DNA of 64,000 nucleotides, taken from Pachyseris speciosa (Eukaryota > Cnidaria > Anthozoa > Scleractinia > Pachyseridae). The number at the start of each line of letters is the position of its first letter. Position 1 is the stretch's first letter. Shown here piece by piece: positions 11,113 to 22,482 of this stretch. The DNA lies in assembly GCA_016490735.1 (NCBI GenBank), contig JAEMWC010001493.1, positions 5,001-69,000 of the forward strand, in the 5' to 3' direction. The position numbers and the translations under genes are program-made. Under the pieces are notes generated by a model, which was given only the letters and a program-made list of their open reading frames with translations, ran no database searches and was not told the DNA's origin.

Positions 11113-11680
11113 TTATCGGTGATTGTATACAAAACAGCTTGAAATACGAATGGGTGCGGCCTCACGGCGGGGGCAGCCGCCTCTGCAGGGCTTCAGGTAT
11201 GGGCCAGTCCAGGTTGTTACCAACAACCTGGCTTGAACAGTTGCTTTTCGTCCCGAAGGTCTTTGATTAACGCGTTGTAAGAGGCCATGATTACACCCGC
11301 AACCCGTTTTCTTAGAAAACATCAATTGCGGCCAGGCGTCGGCACTCGGCCTCGTAGGCCACTTTCTTACGACGGTAGGCCTTGGCATTTTTGGTTGTAT
11401 ACCCGTGGGCCCGACACAGCGAGAAGCGCTTAAGAACGCCATTCCCGCATAACATGCAGGGCGTTGTACTGCTGCCCTTCCGGAGCTTTGCAATCTTTTT
11501 TAATGCAATTGCCCCCGCAGAGCTCGGTGGAACTCAGGAGGAGCCACTGGCATTGGTTTTCGCCCTTCATTATGGGCGAACCTATGAAAGCACCTAATGG
11601 ACCCTTTTCATAATGGCGCCCGAAAAATTCTTTTATTTTAATGATAATTAGCGTTACTAGCCTCGTTAGCATGTGCAAAC
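11113..11680 (-). pseudogene. unassigned minus-strand coding remnant
   Basis: A minus-strand frame at 11430-11678 reads FFGRHYEKGPLGAFIGSPIM, then KGENQCQWLLLSSTELCGG, and CKAPEGQQYNALHVMREW; it ends at a stop, and an overlapping frame (11113-11493) continues. The composition looks protein-like rather than random, and the position suggests one more gene of the Polinton-like island, but I cannot name the family. Confidence is low. Confidence 0.3.
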
Positions 11681-12339
11681 TTTTTTTTTTTGCGTTAAAG
11701 TGAGGTTAGTAAGGCTAATTGACATACATAGAAAAGGATAATCAAAATTGTCCGCCATTATGAAAAAGGTCTATAGAAGATCCTCGACCGAGCGGGGGAT
11801 CCCGGAGACAGCCCTGGGAACCTTCCCGGAAGTTAAGAATGGCCCCCAGGGGTGAAGTGTCCCATAAACCTCACTTCCACCCCGGGGCGGCAGCCTGGGA
11901 AGTCTTCCTTGGTTATTGTTTGCGTTTCCTCAACTGCAACATTCATCAACCCTTGGATTTCCTCCTGCAATCGATCAACTCGATCAATGTCTGGTATTTT
12001 CTCGTTGGCGGGCAAGTTTTCTTTCTCGCAACTTCTTTCTCGCTCTTCCCTGGCTATTAACACGATGTGAACCATCCACGGATCGGAAATGCTTGGCCCG
12101 GCGCTTGGTGAACTCTTTGTGGTCCTTTGTTAGTCTTTTCACCGAAGGATTCCTTGGCAATAGCGCTGTGCACTAGTGACGTCACGATATTTTTACTCCC
12201 TCCGTGAATAGGGGAATTGCTTCTGTCTTTTACGGTTCTCACAGAAGATTGGAAAATACTTTAGCAAGGACCACCGTCGCAACATAGAAGAGCCGGATCC
12301 TGTAATAGATCTAACCAGCTATAAAATTGTAAACTAGAA
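11681..12339. other. unassigned spacer
   Basis: An 80-codon minus-strand frame (11833-12075) has a helical, charged segment (DIDRVDRLQEEIQGLMN), but no family is recognised. The remainder has no clear open frame or repeat. Confidence 0.3.
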
Positions 12340-12387
12340 AACGGTAAAAAACAAGCAAGGCTGGTTACACGGCTAGGAATATAATTT

Positions 12388-12432
12388 TATATTTAAACCA
12401 ATATTTCGGGAGGCACAGCCTTCCTTCATCAG
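12388..12432 (-). ncRNA. hammerhead-ribozyme-like motif of Penelope element
   Basis: On the minus strand the order is CTGATGA, a hairpin-forming segment (GGAAGGCTGTGCCTCC), CGAAA, then TATTGGTTTAAATAT and A. The two conserved boxes match the hammerhead core. Stem II forms with a bulged A, and stem III can form as ATATT with AATAT. A convincing stem I is not visible, so activity is doubtful. Hammerhead motifs are known from Penelope-like elements. The motif lies beyond the GIY-YIG stop, in the 3' tail. Confidence 0.5.
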
Positions 12433-12596
12433 GGTGTTACATATTATGACCCTAAGATGAAACGACGTTACAGTTTAAAAACAGTTGTAGATGTAACATG
12501 ATATTATAATGAAGGTAAACAATACAACGTAAAATAAAAAAACGTTACAGTTTGAAAATTTGAAAAAAACGTAACATGAAAACAAAAAGAAAGGTA

Positions 12597-14758
12597 TTAT
12601 ATTTCTTCTTTTCTGTTGATTCCTAACGGTTCAAGAGTTTGACCTCTATCAATTAGATATGCTTCTCTGGCTCTTCGTACACCGTCACGATTAGATTTAG
12701 ACAGTTCTAGTGGAATTAGTTGCATGTCAGAAGCGCTGTGACGTTTAGAGAGAAAATGTTCTGATTCTGCAGTGGGTTTAGAGCTGTTGGTTTGTTTGTC
12801 AACTGTTCTACGATGTTCGTTGAAACGGTCCTTTAGTCGTCGTTTAGTTTCGCCTATGTATTGTTTGTGACAGTGATTGCATTGTACCATGTATATGACA
12901 TCGACTGTAATTACAGTCGATTGATGTTTGATAAATCTAGTTTCGCCGGTGGAATGAAAAGTATAGGTTGTAAGTCCATCAGTTATGTAGTTGCATGTTA
13001 AACAGTTGTGGCCACAGCGAAAGGCACCAAGGGGTTGATTATTTTTAGCAGGTTTACGTAGTTTAGCACTGACCAATAGATCGTTAAGATTGTTAGAACG
13101 TCGGAAAGCAACAAGAGGGGCAGCCTTGAAAACGTCAACGCAGCGGGGAGATGAAGATAAAATGTTGAAGTGTTTGTGAATAATAGATGATACGGAGCGA
13201 ATAGCTGGATTGTATGTTATGACAAGGGGTACACGTGTAGGCTGGTTAGTATCGGAATTGCGTTGTTTGGGGGCAAGTGCTTCGGTACGTGAAATGTTGT
13301 AAATGCGTTGTATTTCGTTGTTGAGGAAAGAGAGATTGTACCCACGTTTGTTGAGATAAGACTTAAGTTCGTTAAGACGGAGTGCGAAAGTTTCGTCAGA
13401 AGAGCAGATGCGTCGAAGTCTGACAGCTAAACTGAATGGAATAACTCTTTTACTGTGTCTGGGATGGCAAGAGGATTGTAACAAGTAGAGATGTTTGTCA
13501 GTAGCCTTAGTGTAAAGATCAGTAGTGATTTTACCGTTGTTCAGTGACACGTTGACGTCCAGAAAGGGTATGGATGAGAAAGAATAATTGGAAGTAAATT
13601 TAATTGTAGGGTGAATGTTGTTGAGATACGTGGCGAAGGTGTTGCGATCGTCTACTGAGTGTCATATCATGAAAATGTCATCTATAAAGCGCCACCAGGT
13701 ATGCGGTTGGTATGGGGCATGTGATAGAGCGTCTGTCTCGAGTTTGGTGAGAAAAAGATTGGCATAAAATGGTGCCATTCTAGTTCTCATGGCAGTGCCG
13801 TGTACCTGCAATTAGTGCTTGTCGTCGAATGAAAAGTTGTTCATAGTGAGTATCATGCGTATGAGGTCACAGAGAGTTTCAGTGCCGATAGTGGAGGTAG
13901 TGCGTTTGCGTGTGTCGAGGAAGTAACGACATGCATTGATGCCTTCGTTATGGGGTATGTTGGTGTAGAGTGAAGAAACGTCAAGTGTTACGAGAATGGC
14001 ATTGTTGGGCAGTTGTCCGAGATTTTCGAGTTTGTTAAGGAAGTGAGTGGTGTCTTTTATGAATGATTGGGTAGTCTGTACGAGAGGTTTGAGATGATAG
14101 TCTACGAACTGTGAGATGCGTTCTGTTGGATGTGCATTACTAGAAACAATAGGGCGTCCAGGGTTACCCTGTTTGTGAATTTTGAGTAAAATGTAAAATT
14201 TTGAGTAAAATGTCCGGTCTTAGTATCGGTTTGTATTAAAAAACGTTTAGTGTCATCGTCAATGATTTGGTCACGGTGCATGCGTTGTACGTAAATATGT
14301 ATGCGTTTTTGGATGTCATCAGTAATGTCCTTATCTAGAGTCTTCTAGAATTTAGTGTCGTTTAGCTGTCGTAGGCATTCGTTGATGTACCAATCCCGGT
14401 CCATGATGACTATACCGGATCCCTTGTCTGCGGATTTAATGATAACGTCAGTACGTCTGCTAAGTAGTTTGCAAGCATGTCGTTCGCGTGCGGTTAGGTT
14501 GTCACGTATAGGAGATGGTTTGATGTTGAAGAGGTCACGTTCCACAGCGTCTAAAAAGGTGTCAAGGGCAGGATCTCTGTGAGGTGGACGGGTCCACGTG
14601 CTTTTAGGACGGAATGGATTGGGGTTATTTTGAGGGGGATAGTCATGAAAAAATTCGAGTAGTCGCATACGTCTGCTGAATTCATTGAAATCAGCTCTAA
14701 CCTCAGTCCAGTTGATGTTGCGTGGTGAAGGGCAGAAGGAGAAACGTCTAGCAAGCAA
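12597..14758 (-). pseudogene. Penelope reverse transcriptase with GIY-YIG endonuclease, frameshifted
   Basis: The N-terminal piece (14345-14758) includes SADKGSGIVIMDRDWYINEC, the conserved start of Penelope RTs. The middle is interrupted but readable in pieces: GNPGRPIVSSNAHPTERIS, a motif A region VTLDVSSLYTNIPHNEG near 14000, and the catalytic FIDDIFM near 13690. The last 317 codons (12597-13550) are open: a thumb region, a CGHNCLTCNYI cysteine cluster, then the endonuclease core DVIYMVQCNHCHKQYIGETK followed by RLKDRFNEHRR, and a conserved glutamate region. Breaks include a stop next to FIDDIFM, another near 13810, a frameshift next to a short internal duplication around 14190-14210, and a stop near 14345. 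The protein would reverse-transcribe and insert the element. It is otherwise well preserved, so the copy is relatively young. Confidence 0.9.
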
Positions 14759-15020
14759 CTGGGTCTCTTCGTGAGTGAGAGTGACGCTGCTTAAGTTGAT
14801 GACAGCATTAGTGTCAAGTTGGATGTTTTTGTTGTCGCGTCACAGTATATGACGGCGTCCCTAGCTCTAAGTTTGAAAGAGAACCTGAGGAATGTACTGT
14901 AGACCAAAGTTAAAGTGCAGGGACTTGAAATTAAGTGGAAAACGCGACGAGCGTGTAGAACGTCTGGAAAGTGTGAGCGATTGCATAAAGAGTGGAGATC
15001 ACCATAAGCTTGAACCAAGC

Positions 15021-15250
15021 ATTGATATTGTAAATAGTTTGCCGCAAAGGTTCTCAAAGAAAGTTCAGAGTTGCAAGAAAATAACAACTTGACTTCGCCT
15101 CCGTTTATTCCATCGACCGGCTGACGTTCTATTCCATTGATATTGTAAATAATTTGCCGCAAAGGTTCTCAAAGAAAGTTCAGAGTTGCAAGAAAATAAC
15201 AACTTGACTTCACCTCCGTTTATTCCATCGACCGGCTGACGTTCTATTCC
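15021..15250 (-). repeat. 115-bp tandem duplication at 5' side of Penelope element
   Basis: Two adjacent 115-base copies (15021-15135 and 15136-15250) differ at about two positions (an A/G near the middle and one near the start). Penelope elements commonly carry partial head-to-tail copies of their terminal region, so this probably marks the 5' end of the insertion. Confidence 0.9.
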
Positions 15251-15290
15251 ATCCAACAACATTCTTTCTCTCTTTATTTAACTATGGACA

Positions 15291-17792
15291 CTTGTTACCG
15301 GATTGCGAGTTTATTAGTAATACTTATTCTTTTGCTGGCCTGAAAGACATAGATGGGAATACATGTTAGGTTTTTGTCATCATAAAATGCCAAATTGTCT
15401 TCAAAGGGGTGGTGGGGTACTCTATCAATCTTCAGTCGAAAAAACGAAACCACAATTTGGGCCTTTTCTTGCATTATTCTCCGTTGCAGGGCAGTCTTTG
15501 CTGATCCAATAGTTGATACTCTCTTATTGAAGACAAATATCGTGAAGAAAATTATGCAAAACCTTAAACTCAAGCAAGGTGTGAGACGCTGAATTGGCAT
15601 TTCATACGACTGGATCTCGCACTAGTGTTCTCGTAAGACAGATTACTTTGATTAGCTTGGGAGTCTGAAGTCCTCATTCTTCAAAATCATGGTCTCAACC
15701 TTTGCGGATAACTCGAATTTGAATAGAAAGTTTGAGAGCTTTGATCCGAAACTAGCTTTCCTGCAGAGTTCTCATACACGGACGTCACAGTAGAACCACT
15801 GATGTAGAATCTAATGGCTCGCGATCATCAGTTGGTAAACAGCGTTGAATAATTTCTCAGCACATTAGTTTTCCGTCGACTAGCTACACTCTCTTTGTCA
15901 TCGGGTCCGTTCTTGATTTTGGAGCCTTTCTCTTGGAAGCACGCGCTCGACTTGCTTGTGGTGGATTACGCCATCGCAGCTTGCATACTTCATTTGGGTA
16001 TACTAATTAAGAAAGGTTGTTTTGGTTCGATTTCGCTTTCGAATTGCGCGCGGTCAAAAGAAGAGCCTGTGAAAACCAGGCTCTCTCGGAGATATTTTGG
16101 TCATTTTTGAGGGTATCTGGAGTCAGTTTTGCATTCACCCTAACAAGCAGTGCTAGGTAGTAACCGCATCAATTTTCTTTCTTGTATACTAACTCTTAAA
16201 TTCGCTGTTTTTTATTTGTTTCGCTTCGGCCCTGCTCGCTCATACATTCCCTTCTATGGCGTCTCAATTTTTACCTGAGTCAGGCGGGGAGTCTCATCTG
16301 TCAAAATCTATTTTTAGTAATAATGCACAGCGCTATTAATTGGGCTCGATCTTAGCTCCTTGCTTTCCTTCGGACAAGGTTTTGCAAGATGTAAAAATGC
16401 GCCTAATGCATTTGTGACACGATCTACTGGACAGGCTTGAATCTTGTTGAACATAAATACAATATTCGTAAAGTGGATTTGAAAATTGACGCCCTGGAAT
16501 TCCTGCCTTTGGGTTACAGAAAAAAATTGGAATTGAACTCGAAGTTCTAAAGACTAAAGATTTATTGCAAAATCTACGTGAATTGAATGATTTAGGGCCG
16601 TGAACTTTGGCTGTAGTTCGCGAAGCCATCGAAGAAACAGTCGAAACTCTTCATTTAGACCTCAAAAGGCGATAATTTTTGCGTGAATAATGGATCGTGT
16701 TTTGATTGGTTATCTTGAAACTTTTGCGGTCAGTTAATATTTGTTCGCGTACGTGGGCTGAAAAGCCAGAACCATGAACAGTGAACAGGCGGCTTATTTA
16801 TCTGGCTCATCAAGCGCCTGTCCTACAGGCTAGCCGTAAATGCCTCTCTGTCGTGATGGATTGGGGAAATTATTAGTAATATAAGGACCAGACAATGTTT
16901 CACTACCTATTAAAGACTAATAGCATGTCTTCAGATTATTTTGGGGGCATGCTTGGAATTAACGAAGCCATTAAAAGCGATATTGTGTAGTTATTGTCAG
17001 AAACACTTGACCGGGCTTCACTGTAAATCGCGAAGGGGAAGAGTAGAGACAGATAAATGGGCTGTGTGTGAAAGGGGGTTTTCTTCGCCCCCGTAAATAA
17101 ATTACAAACTATTTTAAAAACTTCGCATGATCAAAAAACGATCAAGACAACGGCAACAACACACAAATTCTAAAAAAGAAGACGACCTCGCACAACTTAT
17201 GACTGGTATGACTCGCAAAATAATCTATCTCAAGCTTATGGTAACTGGACACTGAAACCGTTTTCTAAACACTTTCCTTACTTTAATTAACCAATTATCA
17301 GATTAATCATAACAAATCACAATTTTCTCGATTGTGATTGGTTTAAAAAACTCCTATTTTCTATTGCTAAGTTGCTTTCGGGCAGTTCCTTATAGGACAG
17401 TTTGTTATCGGACAGTTAAACAACTTAAGCTTCCTTTGTCAGTCTTTCAATGCAAAATTTCCCTACCATTTATAACTTGGCTCTTCTTCTTTTTTCGGAA
17501 ATTGTAATTTTTATGATTAATTGGTAATAAGAATTCGTGTCGTCCAGTTCGGCCTGTAATCATACTCGTGATAAAGAAATCGGACTCCCGCGTTTTGTTA
17601 TCACTCGCATCATAAGTGATGACAGACCGACAGGACTCCACTCAGTCCTATTACCATTACTGACTGTTAATTCTCTGCATTGCCCTGTCACAGTTTGTTA
17701 AGGCTGAAATTCGCACTGATGCTTGCTTCCGAGCTCACCTAAGTACTCGCTAAACCGTATGCAGTGGAACCTCGATGTAACTGTTTCAAGGA

Positions 17793-17795
<3 letters not shown>
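15291..17795. other. no gene or repeat recognised
   Basis: About 2.5 kb of AT-rich sequence with only short open frames (for example 15295-15600 minus, 16336-16629 minus), none with a recognisable motif or splice context. Confidence 0.4.

Positions 17796-17796
<1 letters not shown>

Positions 17797-17830
<34 letters not shown>
17797..17830. repeat. (TA)n microsatellite
   Basis: About 17 TA dinucleotides. It is separated from a longer TA tract (17943-18022) by a foldback. Confidence 0.95.
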
Positions 17831-17833
<3 letters not shown>

Positions 17834-17862
17834 AAACTGTAAACTTCTGTGTCGAATGATGA

Positions 17863-17941
17863 TACTAAAAACAATGAAAACCAAAGTCTTCTGTTACTTT
17901 GTAACTTAGTAAAAGAAGACTTTGGGTTTTCATTGTTTTTA

Positions 17942-17944
<3 letters not shown>
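17863..17944. repeat. 82-bp foldback between TA tracts
   Basis: Arms of about 28 bases (TACTAAAAACAATGAAAACC on the left and its complement on the right) enclose a short loop. TA tracts occur on both sides, which would suit a TA-targeting MITE or simple hairpin expansion. Confidence 0.8.

Positions 17945-18022
<78 letters not shown>
17943..18022. repeat. (TA)n microsatellite, long
   Basis: Roughly 40 uninterrupted TA dinucleotides. Confidence 0.95.
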
Positions 18023-18023
<1 letters not shown>

Positions 18024-18096
18024 CTATATATAACTAAGTCCGGTCTCGGTATGACGAACGTTATCATTAAATACATTGTGACAATTTCCAAGTATG

Positions 18097-18244
18097 GCTT
18101 CTTTTCGCAATTGCATCAATTGCATTCACAACTGCGAAGATAATTCTTCATTTGATTTCATTTCCACAGTTCAAATATGATTTATTTCTTATATCATTCA
18201 CACTCATTTCTTTCACGGGAACATATGAACCCACAACTGACCTA

Positions 18245-18280
<36 letters not shown>

Positions 18281-18470
18281 AATTATCGTACCGGTATCGC
18301 GAGGTCACGGGTTCAAACCCCGTTGAAATCCTGAATTTTTTTTCAGGATTCTTTTCGCAATTGCATTAATTGCATTCACAACTGCGAAGATCATTCTTTA
18401 TTTGATTTCATTTCCGCAGTTCAAATATAATTTATTTCATATATCATTCACACACATACTTCTGTTTATC
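18097..18470 (+). mobile_element. tRNA-derived SINE with duplicated tail
   Basis: A tRNA-like head (18257-18335) carries an A box (TAGCTCAGTTGGTTA) and a B box (GGGTTCAAACCCC). It is followed by a ~110-base tail (18349-18460). A second diverged copy of the same tail precedes the head at 18097-18212, so the arrangement is tail-head-tail, as expected from two tandem SINE copies with the first head lost. The anticodon arm is degraded (no U33), so this is not a functional tRNA gene. Confidence 0.75.
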
Positions 18471-19615
18471 GCGGATACAAATGGCGACTTTTCCATCCTT
18501 TTCATGCAATAAACGCAGAAAAACGTGCTTTGTCATTAATGCGTTGAACGATAAAACAGTTAGTCCTACTCAATCTTCCGGAATACTCTAAGACTTTTTA
18601 ATGAGATGCAATTCACGGAGCGTCAATTCCTGCCTACGGCCCGTGAGACATATTCCAAGTCCGCTGGCAACCCACGGACCATTAATTCGCCCATACGTTA
18701 TGTGTGTCAAATTGATGAACCGGACGAACTGTACGGACGGATACGTTTTACACGGACCATTTATCGCAAATTAAGGCACGTATCAGATGGATGCCAAAAC
18801 AAAACGCCTGAGCGCCCCCACAATAACGCCCGTTATGCAGGCTAGTTGTCAGTTCCATCTGTGATTCGATTCGAGCGGCAGTATCTTTTATGCTACACGT
18901 CAAACTACTCCTGCACGAATTTTACAGAAAAGGCCGTGGTTGGGATGGTGACACCCCTAGCAGCTACCTTTCCCGTTGGTGTGCCTGGGTAAATTGATTC
19001 CCAAAGCTTTCTGAGTTCTCAGTCGACAGATGTGTCCAACGCCCCGACTTTGGGAGAACTGTACCAGTGAGAATCACAACTTGTGCGACGTTTTTCTCCA
19101 GTCTGTATAGGGAGCAGTTTCTTATCTTCGCTTAGTCAACTCAGATGGCCATATTCATTGCTCTTCTCTGATCGGGAAGTCTCGTCTCACCCCATATTTT
19201 CCCCAGACCGGAGTTTAGCAATAGCCACATCGTCTATTCGCTTGAACGAAATGCTGACACAACCACTTTCTGGATGGATAGCATGACCGTGATACGCTAT
19301 TCAACGAGAATGAATCCAAGCGTTTTCATACTTACGTTGCCAAAGGTGTTGCTTTGATTAGAGACAATTCCAGTCCTTCACAATCCCGCTAACGATGATG
19401 CATCCGGTCAAGAGGAGCCATTGCAGAGTCCGAGTGGATGATTTGTCCTCGAAGCGCAGCAGGGTTAGCTGATGATCTCTAAGTTAACCATGAGCCGTTG
19501 CCGTTTTTTATTAAAATCAGTGAGGCCTATGCTAGCTTCGTTTTTATTGTCGAACGATCCTCGTCCTCATTTAAACTGCTGAAATTTTTTCCCTTACCCT
19601 CCGTTGCCAAAGAAG
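18471..19615. other. no gene or repeat recognised
   Basis: Short open frames only (for example 18606-18845 plus), with no motif I recognise. Confidence 0.4.
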
Positions 19616-19619
19616 ATTA

Positions 19620-20550
19620 GTTATGGGGAAGAGTAAGTTAAAACAAGAGGTCCAGAGTATTTCCGAAGAGTCCACTTGTAGCTGGCCATCAAAGAATTGG
19701 AGAATGCGGAAAGAGAGATCAACCAGAAAATGTCATTCACAGGAGAAATAAAAAAAAATCATGTGCCCTTGTGAAGTTGGATCCAACTCTAGTCCAAGGC
19801 CTCCTCCGTGTTGGTGGACGTTTGGGCAGAGCAACTTGGCCTGGTGTCTCTAAACATCACATCATGATTGCCAGATTCTCATCTCGCTCGTCTTCTAGTA
19901 AACCGTTTTCACGAAAAAAGTGGTCACTTCTCAAAGAGTACGTCTTGGCCCTACTGCGCGAAAGGTTACTTACTTACTTACTTACTTACTTATCCTCTCC
20001 CCGTCGGGGCTTTTCAGGGATAGTTTACAGTGCTTCTCTGGGTGAGATCGGACATCAGCCTGTAAAGGCGCCTCTGGCTGCCGCTATCAGTCCATATTTG
20101 ATCTCACCCACCCACCCAACCCACACGTGAAAGTCAAAGACAGATGAAAGGTAGAGATAGACCACTACACCGGGAACTACGTCCCCTACTCTTATCGAAC
20201 AGTGTGTGGGTTCTTTAACGTCCCACAGATTATTAGGTACAAGTGTTGTGAGACGGGACCTACGGTTTATCGTCCTTATCCGAGAAGACTAGAAAGTCTA
20301 ACCATTTGCAGATGTTATTACAAAGGCAGCACTTTTCTCCTCAATTATTTAAAGACCCTAAGTGTTGGTCCGGCCGGGGTTTGAACCCGCGACCTCCCGC
20401 ACGTGTCAACTCTGCACGTGTCAACTCTGCAGTAAGAAGTGTTTTATCGTCGTACTTTTCTTGCAAAAGGCGACACGTTCCTATTGGTGAACAAAAGATG
20501 ACAGACTTACCACCTCCACGAGTCATGTCCGTGGTACACTGGAAAACTTG
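19620..20550 (+). pseudogene. BEL/Pao integrase-region fragment split by a SINE
   Basis: Before the SINE the plus strand reads KLDPTLVQGLLRVGGRLGRA and, after damage, KEYVLALLRER; after it, SVLSSYFSCKRRHVPIGEQK followed by MTDLPPPRV. These are consecutive blocks of the BEL/Pao integrase: the segment after RNase H, the H-H part of the zinc finger region, then the C-C part with the ADLP-like block. The interruption is a SINE-like sequence of about 450 bases. This copy is on the strand opposite to the BEL/Pao remnant at 2.6-6.2 kb and is a separate insertion. Confidence 0.8.
19965..20425 (-). mobile_element. tRNA-derived SINE-like element inserted in BEL/Pao
   Basis: On the minus strand the element begins with a tRNA-like head containing GGTCGCGGGTTCAAACCCC (B box, near 20375-20395) and ends in a (GTAA)n tail, seen as TTAC repeats at 19967-19990. 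The body is about 400 bases. It separates two consecutive blocks of a BEL/Pao integrase, so it inserted after that element. A 17-base sequence (CACGTGTCAACTCTGCA) is repeated in tandem at its head end. Confidence 0.65.
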
Positions 20551-20555
20551 AACCA

Positions 20556-21190
20556 TTTACAGACTTCAAAAAAGTTTGTCAAATCTCTGTAAAATGTATA
20601 CATTTCCTTTGTAAATTGCAATGTCTGTAAACGTGCACACTTACAGAGATTTTATGAACCCTATAAAATGTCTGTAGATTCGACAGAATTTTACGCGTCC
20701 AGATCCCATTAAATGTCTGTGAAATCTCAATGTTTTCTGTGTAAATTGTAAGCAAAAGTTACAGAGATTTCATAAACTTTGTAAAAATCCTTGTAAAATC
20801 TCAAGGTATTCTCTGTAAAAAAAAAACTCTAGGAAAAAACTCTGTAAAATAAAGAACATAAAATGTCCATAAAATCTTCGTAAAAATCGAACCAAAATAA
20901 CTGCATGAAATGTTAATAAAATGTTCACAAATAAAAAGCACACAATGTTAATAAAAAGTGGGTGTAATGTTTGTAAAATATACAAGGAGTACCATATGAA
21001 ATCTCAGCAAAATCTTCATATTTTCTCTGTAAAAGACTGGGAAACAAACCAGGATGAAACGCCAGAACACAAAATCCCAACAAAATGTCTATAAAAAGTG
21101 AACAAAAGCTGGACCACAAAGTGTCTGTCGATAAATCAAGTGCAGACAATACTGTATCTTCAAAAGATATGTATTTTATTGCAAAATGTT
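20556..21190. repeat. degenerate TGTAAA-rich low-complexity region
   Basis: The words CTGTAAA, TGTAAAAT and AAATGTCTGT recur dozens of times without a fixed period over about 630 bases. A short related patch (TTTACAGAGATTTTA twice) occurs at 33880-33985. It looks like a decayed tandem repeat rather than a coding region. Confidence 0.6.
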
Positions 21191-21460
21191 AACGTTTTCT
21201 TTGCAAAAACGAGCTGGTACTAAAGCGACCTGAAAAACGCTAAAAACGTCAGTGGCCGTGAACTTTTCAGGGCCGAGCTTGCCAGCCCATCGCCACTGAA
21301 CATTTAACGGCATGAAAAAGGTATCCTTTCTATTGCAATTGCCGCAGAAGTTGTATAATTTACGTCCCTTAGCTTTATCGTTTCTTATAAACACTGGAAA
21401 ATTATATTTTCATTCCAAACGGCTGCTGGTATAACTCACAATTGGAGTTACTAATGTTTT

Positions 21461-22062
21461 ATGTTACACTGAACTGTACGAGGCGTGCCCCCCGCCAGTT
21501 CAGAGGGGTTAAACTAGACAGAGAGAAAGACAGATTACACGCATGCTACACTGGACAACATAAGGCGTTCCACCCGCTAGTAGGGAGGAATTAAACTATA
21601 GAGAGAGAGATTACATGTATGTTACACTGAACCGTATGAGGCGTGCCACCCGCCAGTGCAGAGGAGTTAAACTAGAGAGAGAGAAAGAGAGATTACATGT
21701 ATGTTACACTGAACTGTATGGGGCGTGCCACCCGCCAGTTCAGAGGGGTTAAACTAGACAGAGAGAAAGACAGATTACACGCATGCTACACTGGACAACA
21801 TAAGGCATTCCACCCGCTAGTAGGGAGGAATTAAACTATAGAGAGAGAGATTACATGTATGTTACACTGAACCGTATGAGGCGTGCCACCCGCCAGTGCA
21901 GAGGAGTTAAACTAGAGAGAGAGAGATTACATGTATGTTACACTGAACTGTATGAGGCGTGCCTCCCGCCAGTTCAGAGGAATTAAACTAGATAGAGAGA
22001 AAGAGAGATTACATGTATGTTACACTGAACTGTATGAGACGTGCCACCCGCCAGTTCAGAGG
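21461..22062. repeat. ~80-bp tandem array with 240-bp higher-order period
   Basis: Eight units begin near 21461, 21542, 21619, 21701, 21782, 21859, 21935 and 22017 with ATG(T/C)TACACTG. Spacings of 81, 77, 82, 81, 77, 76 and 82 show that the first three units were duplicated as a 240-bp block. Each unit ends in a purine-rich GAGAGAGA segment. The array is interrupted at 22063 by an inserted element and resumes at 24862. Confidence 0.9.
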
Positions 22063-22482
22063 CATAACGAGCCAGAGGTTCTTAGCAACCACAAAAATAC
22101 CACTGGATCCCGCTGAGATAGGGAGCAATTTGCCACCAATCTCAGCAGGATATCCAGCTACTCTGAACATTCCAATGTAATTGAATCGCGTCTGGTACTC
22201 GTTTCTGTTTGATATGGGCGTCAATTTTCACGCTTATCTGCCATAATCCTTAAACGCGATCGTTTATTTATGACGAGAGTTTAATTAAATTCTATCTTTA
22301 GACCTGATGCACTCGAAAAGTGACTGCAGGAACCGGAAAACGATACCCAATAGTTTGTTTTGGTTTTGGTGAATAATTACTCTTGAGGTAGGCTCACCGG
22401 TTCCAGAAAATAGCACTAAATTACAACCAAAGACTCAAGTTTTCTTTGTTTCTCTTTCGCATGCAATATGGGAAAAACAATA

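Larger units (their letters stand above)
12340..15290 (-). mobile_element. Penelope-like retroelement, nearly complete, inactive
   Basis: The element runs on the minus strand. Its 5' side contains two perfect 115-bp tandem copies (15021-15250), then the RT region (from 14758 down), the thumb and GIY-YIG endonuclease (13550 to 12597), and a 3' tail with a hammerhead-like motif near 12388-12432. Penelope-like elements have this RT plus GIY-YIG organisation and often carry partial tandem repeats at the 5' side. The ends given are approximate; no target duplication was identified. Confidence 0.8.

Noticed and set aside
18257..18335. Functional tRNA gene
   Set aside because: A and B boxes are present but the anticodon arm is degraded and a SINE tail follows; the same holds for the tRNA-like segments near 20380, 27600 and 27850.
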